Shown piece by piece: positions 21,559 through 31,844 of a stretch of 64,000 nt of DNA. The stretch lies in assembly GCA_025558075.1 (NCBI GenBank), contig JAHLKF010000007.1:620001-684000 (forward strand), read 5' to 3'. The notes beneath the pieces are model-generated. The model saw nothing but the letters and a program-made list of their open reading frames with translations. It made no database searches and was not told the origin of the DNA. The stretch comes from Gaertneriomyces semiglobifer. Lineage: Eukaryota; Chytridiomycota; Chytridiomycetes; Spizellomycetales; Spizellomycetaceae. The translations under genes and the position numbers were made by a program. The number at the start of each line of letters is the position of its first letter. Position 1 is the first letter of the stretch.

Positions 21559-23144
21559 ATGTTTAACGCAGGCGTGAAGAGAGCCGCTGCGTCGCATGCA
21601 CCACCAAATTACGGCACATTATCAGTATGGCGCTCGTTGAATTTGGTAAGTAATTGAAAACTGCCGACTCTTTTCTGATTTTTCGGTCCTAACGAATACG
21701 CTCTGTGTAGACGAGATGGTCGGCTAGACCAACGAGATGTGCGAGGCTCGCATCGTCCTGTACCTCTGCGATGCCTGCCGCTGAAGAAAATGGCAGCAGT
21801 TGGGTTGGGAAGAAAGTGTTTAACATCAAATCAAAGATCGTGAAAAGCGCGTTACCAGAGCCAAGCGCTACGCCAACCTCCCAAGTGTGGTCAGCTGCAA
21901 TGTCGTCTGCAGAGGCGCTTGTGCATCCCACGGGAGGCTCTGTTATCAATCCTCGGGAACTGCTCGGAAAAGATCTTACGGTTCTTACTGACAACATTCG
22001 ACGTTTGCTGGGATCCGGGCACCCAGTCCTTACAACTATTAGCAATTATTACTTTCACGCCGGTGGGAAGCACGTTAGACCGCTAATTGTCCTACTGATA
22101 TCCCAAGCAACGAGCGTCGCGCCCAAAATGCCCGATTTTGGAACTTCCATATCCGCTACAACGGTTGATGAGCCAACGACTTCATCAACAGAAATCACTT
22201 TCCAAAAAGGCGACGAAACGGCGTCTGACCGTTCTGGTGTTCATATTCTTCCCACTCAGCGCCGTCTAGCTGAAATTACGGAAATGATTCACACAGCGTC
22301 ACTTTTGCATGATGACGTGATTGATGTCGCCATGACCCGTCGTTCGCAGACATCAGCAAATGCTGAGTTTGGCAACAAAATGGCCATTCTAGCGGGTGAC
22401 TTCCTTCTCGCCCGTGCATCTGTCGCGTTGGCTCGCTTGCGGAACGTCGAGGTTGTAGAGTTGCTCGCGACTGTCATTTCAAACTTGGTGGAGGGCGAGT
22501 TTATGCAGCTGAGGAACTCTGCCTTGGACGGCGAGAAATCATGGTTACATCACGCAAAGGGCATGCTGCGTGCGTCCCAGGATGACGCCCTCAATGGCAA
22601 ATTTGAATATTACATGGAAAAAACATACCTGAAAACCGCATCGCTGATAGCTAAGAGCTGCCGTGCGGCAGCTGTACTGGGCGGATGTACGGAGGATATT
22701 GCCGAGGCTGCGTACAACTATGGAAAGAGCCTTGGATTAGCCTTCCAGCTTGTGGACGACATGCTGGACTTTACAGTCAGTGCTGACGAGTTCGGCAAGC
22801 CTGTTAATGCTGATCTCAAACTCGGTTTGGCGACTGCTCCTGTGCTTTTCGCTGCGGAACAGTATCAAGAGCTATACCCTCTCATTGAACGAAACTTTAA
22901 TCACGACGGTGATGTCGCCACTGTAAGACGCAGGAACGTGTTTATCTAAAAAAGGTCCTGTCTAATAACTGATCATTCACAGGCCCTCAACTTGGTACTG
23001 AAGTCAGATGGAATACCGCGAACAAGGGCTCTTGCAGAATCATACTGCGCTCAAGCTATTAATGCCATCAAACAATTACCGCCAACTGATGCCCGCACTG
23101 CGCTGATACAATTGACGGAAGCTGTTCTTACACGAAACAAATAA
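21559..23144 (+). CDS. COQ1: Polyprenyl diphosphate synthase, ubiquinone side chain
   Basis: Three exons, 21559..21645, 21711..22922 and 22983..23144, give 486 residues. The first exon and start of the second encode an Arg-rich mitochondrial presequence ('MFNAGVKRAAASH...', 'TRWSARPTRCARLASS'). Two aspartate-rich motifs that bind the diphosphates through magnesium are clear: 'LLHDDVIDVAMTRR' and 'LVDDMLDF'. 'FHAGGKHVRPLIVLL' is the first conserved region. Coq1-type enzymes build the long isoprenoid tail of ubiquinone in mitochondria; chain length cannot be read from sequence. The upstream ATG at 21559 was preferred over 21771 because it supplies the presequence in frame with a GTAAGT...GTGTAG intron. 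Confidence 0.92.
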
Positions 23145-23328
23145 TCCTTGCTGTATCTACATGGACAGACCCTACCTTCGCGGCGTAATGTATCATAATT
23201 TTGGAGTCGGATGAAAGGAGTAAGCATGCCTGCTGCATTTTAAAGATATCCTCAAATTCAGGACTGTAAACCACATGGGTCAACACCCATAGAACAAAAT
23301 TCAATCAACAAAACTGCACATGACTGCC

Positions 23329-25076
23329 CTAGAAGAAGCTACCCTGACTATTGTTTCCTCCTGACTGACCAGCTCTCTGCACACTGAATGCTGGACCGAG
23401 ATCTTCAAATAGGTCTGGCTTGGGTTGTTGCAGCCCTTGCTGAAGATGCTGAATCGACGGTTGGTTGACATTCGATAGCTGAAACGGGGAATCGGACGAG
23501 CGAGGTATACCCGCTGCAGTCGCATGGGGAGTCATGGACGCTGTTGCAAATGGCTGGCAATCCCAAAAAACAAAGTGAGACAAACGAACGGTGCGCCCAA
23601 TAGGGTCACATAATGCAAAGGAAAAAGACCTACATTATTTTGCTGCATGCTCGCATAGACATACGACGGCTGCTGCTGCTGTTGTTGTTGCTGTTGTGGT
23701 ATCCCGTATCCCTGCATCGGCACTTGTTGCTGGAACTGTGGTTGCTGTTGCACCTGCGGTTGCTGGTATGCAAATGGATTGTTGCTCCCCATCATCATTC
23801 TCTGCTGCGACTGTGGCTGGACTCCCATTCCCATTTGCATGCCCATCATTTGAGGGTGCATCATGCCCTGTTGCTGGTACATTCCGAAATGCTGCTGTTG
23901 GCCCATGTTCATGCCAAACGCTGGTTGTTGCGGAGTGGGTGCGTTGAAAAGGGATAGGATAGATTCTTTCGAGTTCTTGGGTTGTGACTGCTGTGGCATA
24001 CTTGGATTGCCGGTAAAGGCCTGCTGCTGGGTATTGGGAAATGCATTGGACACTGGTTGTGGCGCAAAAATGTCCTCCCCTGCATTGCTGAAAGGGCCAA
24101 ACAGATCCTCATCCTGTCCTGATTTTTGTGGCTGCTGTGGCTGCTGCTGTTGCTGCTGCACCTGCTGATTTCCTGTGGGAGTCCCACGGGCGCGGTTACC
24201 ACGGTTGGCACTCGATGGCGGATCCAGAACGAATGCGGCGTTAGGAGCGGGAGAAGCGGAATCAACGCGGGGAGGCAATGGCGGTTGATCACTTCCAAAT
24301 CCAGTCGGGCCCGCACGCTGTGGTGATGGCTGTTGTTGCTGGGGTTGGGCAGAACCTGGTCGGGCTGGCAGGCTCGGTGCGGTAGTGCGCGTCGGACTGG
24401 CAAGTGAAACGACAATGTCGATGGCGGAATTGATGTTCCCATTGGTTCGTTTCAGCGCAGACAGGTTGCGAGCGTCATCGGAAAAGCCCATAGAGTGTAA
24501 CTGCTTCAGTTGTGTGGCATAAAGCTGAGCGTCGCGCGCGAGAGCTTGGTCTTGCAGCTTGGCCTACAGTACGTCAAAGTAAGTCCACAGAAAGTGCGAA
24601 CATAAGCTTCTTTCACTCACAGCTCCACCAGCCGTCTCGAAAAGTCGCTTCTCGTACTTGTTGCGAATGTACGCTTCCATGTCATAGTCGCTGTTTGACG
24701 GAACTGGGGGACTACCACCAGCCAAAAACTTTTCATTGACTCTCCGATTCCCCCATTGCTTCATTAGCTGGAGACGACAACTAATCAGACAACTGTTCAC
24801 GCATAAAGCACGGCAACTACTCACCTCAATCTGTTCGGGAGTCCAAGAATCCAGCGTGATGCTCTTGATCTTGGAGATATGTGTGCCGAGCTTACGGTGC
24901 AAACCGCCGCAACGAATGCATAGGAACGCGCCGAGGTTCACAGAAGCCCACCGCGGCCCTCTCTCGCCACAGTCAGCGCAATTCTGGTTTTCAGTTAACG
25001 AAAGAAGCTCTTGCAAGATTTTGACGTTAGCTTCATCCTTCTTGCGCTTTGCCCGCTCGATCTGAGCGGCTGACAT
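23329..25076 (-). CDS. ArfGAP-UBA protein, Gts1-like, Gln-rich
   Basis: Four exons, complement of 23329..23553, 23634..24563, 24621..24767 and 24825..25076, encode 517 residues. An ArfGAP zinc finger occupies residues ~15-130 ('CADCGERG...FLCIRC', 'GLHRKLGTHISKIKS', 'WTPEQIELMKQWGN'). A UBA-like domain follows near residue 160 ('LHSMGFSDDARNLSALKRT'). The C-terminal 300 residues are rich in Gln, Met and Pro, with poly-Q runs and an NPF motif ('SNNPFAYQQ'). ArfGAP, UBA and a Gln-rich tail in this order are seen in yeast Gts1; related SMAP proteins act on Arf at the Golgi and endosomes. The NPF suggests EH-domain partners (inference). Confidence 0.9.
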
Positions 25077-25260
25077 AGCTGGGTTTAATCTCCGTGGATG
25101 CTGTGCTCGGTGTAAGGGCTTGTTGGTCCTCGGCTAGACGAGGAGTCGGGGCGTTCTGCGTGGTCGGTCAGTCCAGCGCAAGTGTTTTTTATGCGTAAAT
25201 AACCGTCCCACATCTCATCGGTACAAGTACGCAAGAAAGCCAAGAATAGAAACAACGCGG

Positions 25261-25303
25261 GCTCAGTAGGGTGCCCTTCGGTGGGTTTGATCCCACGCTG
25301 AGC
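25261..25303 (+). other. Compact tRNA-like hairpin
   Basis: A 7-bp outer stem (GCTCAGT with GCTGAGC, one G-T pair) encloses a 4-bp mini-hairpin and a 5-bp GTGGG/CCCAC arm with a TTTGAT loop, similar to an acceptor stem plus T-arm. D- and anticodon arms are missing, so this is not a functional standard tRNA. It may be a tRNA relic or chance. Confidence 0.3.
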
Positions 25304-26030
25304 AGTTGGATGCAGCTGTCAGTTCGACAAACCGCGACTCCGACGCTCGTTATAAACTATGAACGCACGCGTGAACTACTAGATCCCTCTTTCCACAGCT
25401 GCAACCGGCTGGAAGCAAAAACCTGCCACCGATGCTCTTAGTCTGCAGAAGCGAAACGACTATTACATTCATTGCAAGCGAGAGCGCGTTTCCTATCTCG
25501 ACTTCTTGCATCACGACCGACGATACCGCATCCCCCGTTTCCGCTCTCATGTTTGGGAACCTGTGAACCAACAGTTGTTTCAGGTTGTTAGAGAGGTTGT
25601 GGGATCTACTTGGACCTGAAGTTGTATTGTATCTGGATGCCACTTCGAGCTCCCGGACCATACTTATGCGGTGCTCCATGCCCTTATATGAGTTGCGTGC
25701 ACTTCAAACCTTGATTGGAAGGCAATGTGAGGTTACCCGTTGCAGGCGAGCGAGTGTACTGGCTCTTTTCCCCTACGAGCTTGGCAGGGAGCAGTGCAGT
25801 CCGCGCGCTTTGGGTTCGGACATGACCTGGCGAGAAGCATTTATGACTCCACGGGTTGGTGCCCGGTTCATTTGGCGTCTCGTTAGTAGTGGGGTACTCA
25901 GAAGTGTCCAACCGCCGGTCCTTCCGACCATGCCGTGTTTTTGTCCCGCCGAACTGGAAGGAGACACCGCGCCTCCGTGACTTGTGCCAGTAGTTATGTC
26001 GCCACTTCTTGACATTTCTTCCCAAGCAAT

Positions 26031-26788
26031 ATGCAACAAAAAGTCCGCGAAGTTTGGAATGCGGTAAGCAACCCCTCGTTGACTTTGACCACTCGATTTA
26101 TTGATTCTTTGCACCTAAGCAGCTCAAGGTTCCCAAAGTATGCGCACCTATTTCGATCAAGGTCCAGGTCAGGAAGGTAGAGTGTCTAGGCTAACTAACT
26201 TGCACTACCACCAACGAAAGCCGGAGGGTCAAAGGGCAAGGATCCATTCACCATTGTCACTGTCGTGCCAGGGCCATCCAACGCCAGGCTCATCGAAATT
26301 TCGTAAACGAAGTAGCAAGTAAGCCCTACCGCTCCTAGCGGTGAAGCTGTAATGGCTGACCGTCAGGAAGCGGACGGTGCGAGTGGGCGTGATGCACATG
26401 TCAGCAAAGCATCTACCCAAGATGCCTGATAAGAATGACGCATGTTTGGGACAGCACGCATTCCTTCACCACTTCCAGGCACTCATCCGACAAATGAAAG
26501 AATACATGCTAGCATGGATGATCTAAGTAGATCTCAACCCTCTTCTAATGTATTGTTAACAGCGGCGACAATTCGTTTCTGCTCGTCCCCACCGCAGCTA
26601 CCGACAAGTTTGACCTATTGCCTGGTGACTACTTTCGAGTGAAGTTGGGCCTTGATACGCACCCGGACCTATCAACTTCTCCTTGAACAGCTGCTGGAGG
26701 ACGCCAGTTGCACAAACCTTGCCCGCATTGTGCAATCGATCTACCAACTCAGCAGGCCCACCGATGCTTCTCTGATTTTAAGGTCAAA
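26031..26788 (+). other. Possible multi-exon gene, unresolved
   Basis: Several short stretches read like protein and are flanked by splice-like signals. These are 'MQQKVREVWNA' before GTAAGC at 26064, 'LKVPKVCAPISIKVQ' after a CTAAGCAG acceptor, 'GSKGKDPFTIVTVVPGPSN' near 26226-26310, 'FLLVPTAATDKFDLLPGDYF' after TTAACAG at 26571, and 'LARIVQSIYQLSRPTDASL' ending at a stop at 26788. I could not join them with consistent phases and recognise no family. It may be a real gene, a pseudogene, or coincidence. Confidence 0.25.
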
Positions 26789-28425
26789 ATAATGCTTCTG
26801 AACAAGTAACTTGCTCAAGCATCATGTCCAGAAAGAACCTCTTGGAGAGAGAAGGACTGTGAAGGCACCTGCACGACCGGATCGTTTGGTGAGTGTAACG
26901 AGTCCGATAGAGAAGTAGCTGACTTTGAGAACTTTATCATGGAATTTCGGTGTTCCCAATTGCGGACAGAATATACTGAATGTTCAGACCCGAAAAGAGA
27001 AGAGAAGTGGAGAGTTCCAGTTGTTCCTGGTTCGCTGGTCCTGCCCACTGGAGCCTTCCCGCGAAGGAAGAGCCAGGTGGACAAGATGTCGTAGCACACA
27101 CTGCATATGAACATCATCATTAGGACCTTTATTGTCGCACCTCATGAGCTATAGTAGAGCTCATCCCAGGATGACATCAAAATCCACTCTCCTGTTCAAT
27201 CCACCGACGTTCTTGTTTATCTCAACCGAATCGTGCTGGGAGAAGCCCATTCGCCTGCATGGAGATCAACTTTCGAAAGCAGTGACTCCAACCTCCAACT
27301 TCCATTCCCAACTCATGTTAATGGCTGCCCTGGCAAATTGTAAACGTTCTGCTTCGGGTGGCCGTGACCATCTGCGATTGAAATAGCACGCTTATATTAG
27401 GCCATCATCCATACTCGCACAGTGAATGCACACATGAGTATGACACTGATTTAACTCTAACAGCAATCAGCCATGGTGAAGCTTAGGTCATTGCGGATTG
27501 TTGCAGCTCCAAGTTAATTCAACGAGGTCACAAATATTGGAACGCAGAGAGAGCATCATTGGTGCTGCAATAAGAAGTCAACAAGAAGCAGCAGCTCTTC
27601 TCCTAGTGTCAGTGCTCGTGCTGGTGCTGGTGGTGCTGTTCAGATTGCTTCGGGTTGTAGCGTAACGTTCCATGTGCATTAATCATTGAACGTCTGTTCA
27701 CCGCGCGTAGGGCTATTTACAAACTATCAGTGCCCTCGAACCACTGCTTGGTGGTCTCGTGCAGTGTAGAATAGCCCTCGACCTTCAGTCTCAGGCGATT
27801 AGTGTTCTGCACTCGCAAACGCCGCTCTTGGGCCTGATAGTCGTAAAGAGCCCATCGCGCGGTACTGTAACTGGTACTAATTTTTCCAACTCGGCAGCTT
27901 GATGGATCGGTAATTCCGATTGATGTCGTGCTCCAGACCGTAGGAGCAAAAGGAAAGGAGACTGTACTCGACCACGGGATTGATCCACAAATCATGAGGG
28001 AAATGAGGGAAAGCTTCGCTTCAATGGTTCGCCGATTATTCATGCGATGACATTCCGGAAAGAACTCGGCCTTTCCTCTACTGCCCGCAAGACTAGGTTG
28101 GGAAAGTGATTGAACCATGTCACCACATAGCCATTGTGCAGTGCGGCCCCTTCCTGGCTTTTTCCGGAGACGGGCCGAAGTGGGTCTCAAAATAGTCAAG
28201 TACGATAGCCTCAGCGCTTTAAATAGCACCACGATGGCGTGCCTCGGGGTACCTTCCATTCATGACTAAACCTGCAGCTGGGTGAGTGGTATTCAGATTT
28301 CGAGAACAATGTAATCTTTCCGCTAATCGACGTAAACATAAATAGAAAGACAAGAAGAATCCTAAATGATAAGTATCTATTCACAAGACGACCATGTCGA
28401 GACTCATTGATGTGCGCCTCCAAGG

Positions 28426-28432
28426 TATAAAG
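28426..28432 (+). promoter_or_regulatory. TATA box of the surface-receptor gene
   Basis: TATAAAG lies 113 bp upstream of the ATG at 28545, at a position consistent with a transcription start in the A/C-rich leader that follows. Confidence 0.45.
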
Positions 28433-28544
28433 CTACCGTCTCCCGCTCTGCGAAATTCCCTCCAGTTTGTCAAAACAATCAAGAGTCACCAATTGATTCG
28501 CACAATATCATACCCGGATAACCAGATCACTTCACGACATCAAC

Positions 28545-31457
28545 ATGCGTTCTGAACGCAAAAGCACCAAGTGGGCGACCGCCGCCTTCCTTGGGGTGCT
28601 CGCGGCTGCTATGCCAGTCGTGCGGGGTGCTACATCCAATCCCGGATGTACTACTCGTGAAGTCACCCGTTACGATCAAACCGATTTCCTCTTTCTTCTC
28701 GACGGATCTGTTTCTATGTGTCCGTACATCGAGCAGATCACTTCGCGCATGTCCAACTTTGTCCAAAACATCAAGGCGAAAAACATCACGGATGCCCGCT
28801 TTGCTATTGCTGCTTATGGTGATGCACCGGAACTCAAGCTCGGGTTTACTGCCGACATTTCGAAAACGGTCGCCGCATTACAGAAGTTCGGTTGCTCACA
28901 AGGTGGTCAGGAAGCAGGTTTCGAAGCCATTCGTGTTGCTCTAGCTGATAACGACGGCGCGGACTTTTACAAAACTTGCAACAGCAGGAAGTGTTCAGGC
29001 TGGGAATGTTGGATCACCTCCATTGTCGTTGACAGCGATCAAACTGGTTGCGATCTTAAATGGCGGCCCAATGGTACCCGCTCCATTATCATGATCACCG
29101 ATGAAGATTCCGATCTTCCCTATCTCGAGAAGTACCGTATGCCAAATCAGAGCCCCGACACATCCCTCTGCTGGACCGGCAATTGTGCGGCCAGCAATAG
29201 AATGGAACCCGACTTTGAACCCAAAGCGTATAACAGTAATGACAAGCAGTACCATCGCAGCGCCTCTACCCCAATTGTCCTTGGCGCTCCCTGGAGAGCG
29301 GAGATTGTAGAGACCGCTCAGATCATCAATCGCAAGGGTGTGCAGATGAACGTCATGATCAAGACCAACGGCAATGCCAACGGAAACGGTCCCATATCCT
29401 CGTTCCACAATACCTCCAACCCGATCTGGGCGTCGAAACGGAAGAACGCCACTGACGTTGACCCTATCAAATCTGACACCATTATTGCCCAGTTCGGTCA
29501 CCCCGACTGGAACGTGCAGCTGGCCAACTTCAGCAACTTCAATCCTCAGGCTACGTACAACAATTTGATCAACAAGAATCTCCGTAACTCCCTTCAGGCC
29601 AAGGTTCTCGAGGGCAACGGTATCATGCGTCTGTTCAAATTACAGGACATTATTTCAGACAAAGGAAATACCGTCACCGACAGTTTCTTCCAAGCTGCAG
29701 TGGACATGGTTGAATACTGTCCTCCTGTAGTCACTGTCGTCCCTGACCCTGAAGTTACGACTACCACCACTACGGTTAAGCCTACAACCACTACCACCAC
29801 TACTACCACTACCTCTACCACTACAACCACCACTACTACTACCACTACTACAACAACAACTACCACCAAGGTTGAGCCCACTACCACGGTTGAGCCCACA
29901 ACAACCGTCGAGCCTACCACAACCGTCGAGCCTACAACAACCGAGGAGACCACTACTACTGAGGAGACTACCACGGTTGAGCCTACAACCACCGAGGAGA
30001 CTACTACTACCGAGGAGACTACCACGGTTGAGCCTACAACCACCGAGGAGACTACTACTACCGAGGAGACTACCACGGTTGAGCCTACTACAACAGTTGA
30101 GCCTACAACAACCGAGGAGACCACTACCACCGAGGAGACTACCACGGTTGAGCCTACTACAACTGAGGAGACCACTACTACTGAGGAGACTACCACAGTT
30201 GAGCCTACAACAACCGAGGAGACCACTACCACCGAGGAGACTACCACGGTTGAGCCTACTACAACAGTTGAGCCTACAACAACCGAGGAGACCACTACAA
30301 CTGAGGAGACTACCACGGTTGAGCCTACAACCACCGAGGAGACTACTACTACCGAGGAGACTACCACGGTTGAGCCTACAACCACCGAGGAGACTACTAC
30401 TACCGAGGAGACTACCACGGTTGAGCCTACAACCACCGAGGAGACTACTACTACCGAGGAGACTACTACTACCGAGGAGACTACCACGGTTGAGCCCACT
30501 ACAACTGAGGAGACCACTACTACTGAGGAGACTACCACAGTTGAGCCTACAACAACCGAGGAGACCACTACCACCGAGGAGACTACCACGGTTGAGCCTA
30601 CTACAACAGTTGAGCCCACTACAACTGAGGAGACCACTACTACTGAGGAGACTACCACAGTTGAGCCTACAACAACCGAGGAGACCACTACCACCGAGGA
30701 GACTACCACGGTTGAGCCCACTACAACTGAGGAGACCACTACTACTGAGCCCACTACCACAGTTGAGCCCACCACCACAGTTGAGCCCACCACCACAGTT
30801 GAGCCCACCACCACGGTTGAGCCCACCACCACGGTTGAGCCCACCACCACGGTTGAGCCCACCACCACGGTTGAGCCCACCACCACGGTTGAGCCCACCA
30901 CCACGGTTGAGCCCACCACCACGGTTGAGCCCACCACCACGGTTGAGCCCACCACCACGGTTGAGCCTACCACCACGGTTGAGCCTACCACCACGGTTGA
31001 GCCTACCACCACGGTTGAGCCTACCACCACGGTTGAGCCTACCACCACGGTTGAGCCTACCACCACGGTTGAGCCTACCACCACGGTTGAGCCTACCACT
31101 GTTGAGCCGACGGTTGAGCCGACGGTTGAGCCTACTACAGTTGAGCCCACCACCATCGAAGTACCGTCTTCTGTCGAGCCAACTCCAACTTCTACTGAGG
31201 AGCCTCCTGTTGGAGCTCCTCCCAGTGGTGGTAACACTACTACTTATATCGCTGCAGGTGTCGGTGCTGCAGGTGTGGCTGGTGCTGCCGCTGCCACCTT
31301 CTTCTACAAGAAGGGTACCTTCTCCTCTGCAATTGCTCAAGCAACAACTGGCCAGTCGGCATTTGCCAACGCGCAAGCCAACCCGTTGTACGCATCACCT
31401 ACTCAGATGCACGAGAACCCGCTCTACCAACCCATGGTGGACGATCCAATGCCGTAG
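28545..31457 (+). CDS. vWA surface receptor with Thr stalk, one TM helix and paired NPLY tail (integrin-beta/Sib-like)
   Basis: A single exon of 970 residues. A signal peptide ends near 'MPVVRGAT'. A von Willebrand A domain (about residues 45-290) has a MIDAS-type start 'DFLFLLDGSVSMC' and the later strand 'SIIMITDEDSD'; several Cys pairs are present. A stalk of about 460 residues follows, built from TTT, EETTTTEETTT and VEPTTT units, likely heavily O-glycosylated. A Gly/Ala-rich transmembrane segment ('AAGVGAAGVAGAAAATFFYKK') leads to a tail with two NPLY motifs at residues 946-949 and 958-961. Dictyostelium Sib adhesion proteins share the vWA, Gly-rich membrane segment and two cytosolic NPxY motifs that bind talin. 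Integrin-beta tails have the same motif pair. Adhesion or phagocytic attachment is inferred. Confidence 0.85.
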   Translation: MRSERKSTKWATAAFLGVLAAAMPVVRGATSNPGCTTREVTRYDQTDFLFLLDGSVSMCPYIEQITSRMSNFVQNIKAKNITDARFAIAAYGDAPELKLGFTADISKTVAALQKFGCSQGGQEAGFEAIRVALADNDGADFYKTCNSRKCSGWECWITSIVVDSDQTGCDLKWRPNGTRSIIMITDEDSDLPYLEKYRMPNQSPDTSLCWTGNCAASNRMEPDFEPKAYNSNDKQYHRSASTPIVLGAPWRAEIVETAQIINRKGVQMNVMIKTNGNANGNGPISSFHNTSNPIWASKRKNATDVDPIKSDTIIAQFGHPDWNVQLANFSNFNPQATYNNLINKNLRNSLQAKVLEGNGIMRLFKLQDIISDKGNTVTDSFFQAAVDMVEYCPPVVTVVPDPEVTTTTTTVKPTTTTTTTTTTSTTTTTTTTTTTTTTTTTKVEPTTTVEPTTTVEPTTTVEPTTTEETTTTEETTTVEPTTTEETTTTEETTTVEPTTTEETTTTEETTTVEPTTTVEPTTTEETTTTEETTTVEPTTTEETTTTEETTTVEPTTTEETTTTEETTTVEPTTTVEPTTTEETTTTEETTTVEPTTTEETTTTEETTTVEPTTTEETTTTEETTTVEPTTTEETTTTEETTTTEETTTVEPTTTEETTTTEETTTVEPTTTEETTTTEETTTVEPTTTVEPTTTEETTTTEETTTVEPTTTEETTTTEETTTVEPTTTEETTTTEPTTTVEPTTTVEPTTTVEPTTTVEPTTTVEPTTTVEPTTTVEPTTTVEPTTTVEPTTTVEPTTTVEPTTTVEPTTTVEPTTTVEPTTTVEPTTTVEPTTTVEPTTTVEPTTTVEPTTVEPTVEPTVEPTTVEPTTIEVPSSVEPTPTSTEEPPVGAPPSGGNTTTYIAAGVGAAGVAGAAAATFFYKKGTFSSAIAQATTGQSAFANAQANPLYASPTQMHENPLYQPMVDDPMP
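29755..31150 (+). repeat. Coding minisatellite of the Thr/Glu/Pro stalk
   Basis: Starts as ACN-rich poly-Thr, continues as irregular EETTT/VEPTTT mixtures with higher-order repeats of about 90-150 nt, and ends (30760-31100) in about 19 nearly identical 18-nt units encoding VEPTTT. Confidence 0.9.
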
Positions 31458-31844
31458 GCTTACGTTTACGGTATAGATGAGTAGAAATATACCAATGCTA
31501 TGTGTGAGGGTGTGGGATAATCGTGATGTGGACGTAGAACGATTTATGCTTTTTTGTTGACTACTGTAGAGCGTTATTTTAGAATTGGACCGTTGACTAC
31601 AGTAGGGTATATTACAGAGTTTCAATAGACATTGTCCAATTCCACAATCGGCAATCGGTGTTTTTTCCCATGGCATTTGCCTCCACATTCTGTGTTTTTC
31701 CAACTGCTATTGTACCTGTTATGCAATATCCGATGCACATCATAAAGCAGCCTTCATACGTCACATACTAGAACGTGGGAGTTGCAGAATTCTATATACA
31801 ATGGAGGGTATGACACGCACTAGCGAAATCTGTGTCACAGCTAC
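31458..31844. other. Convergent 3' interval
   Basis: 387 bp between the stops of the receptor gene and the OTC gene. AT-rich, presumably both 3' UTRs. No gene seen. Confidence 0.5.

Larger units (their letters stand above)
25077..28544. other. Gene-poor region of 3.4 kb
   Basis: No complete gene was resolved. It contains a compact tRNA-like hairpin (25261-25303), coding-like fragments at 26031-26788, a 180-codon minus-strand frame at 27717-28259 whose C-terminal half looks protein-like but matches nothing I know, and an A-rich leader before the surface-receptor gene. No transposase, reverse transcriptase, terminal repeat or rRNA was seen. Confidence 0.45.

Noticed and set aside
27717..28259. 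A 180-codon minus-strand frame upstream of the receptor gene
   Set aside because: The C-terminal part looks protein-like, but there is no recognised family, splice support or promoter. Kept as a note only.
25077..28544. Transposon remnant
   Set aside because: No transposase or reverse-transcriptase motifs, terminal inverted repeats or target duplications were seen in the gene-poor stretch.
29594..31476. Three long overlapping frames (minus 29594-31237 and 29655-31376, plus 29872-31476)
   Set aside because: They are antisense or shifted readings of the stalk minisatellite. The in-frame receptor has a signal peptide, vWA, TM and tail, which the others lack.
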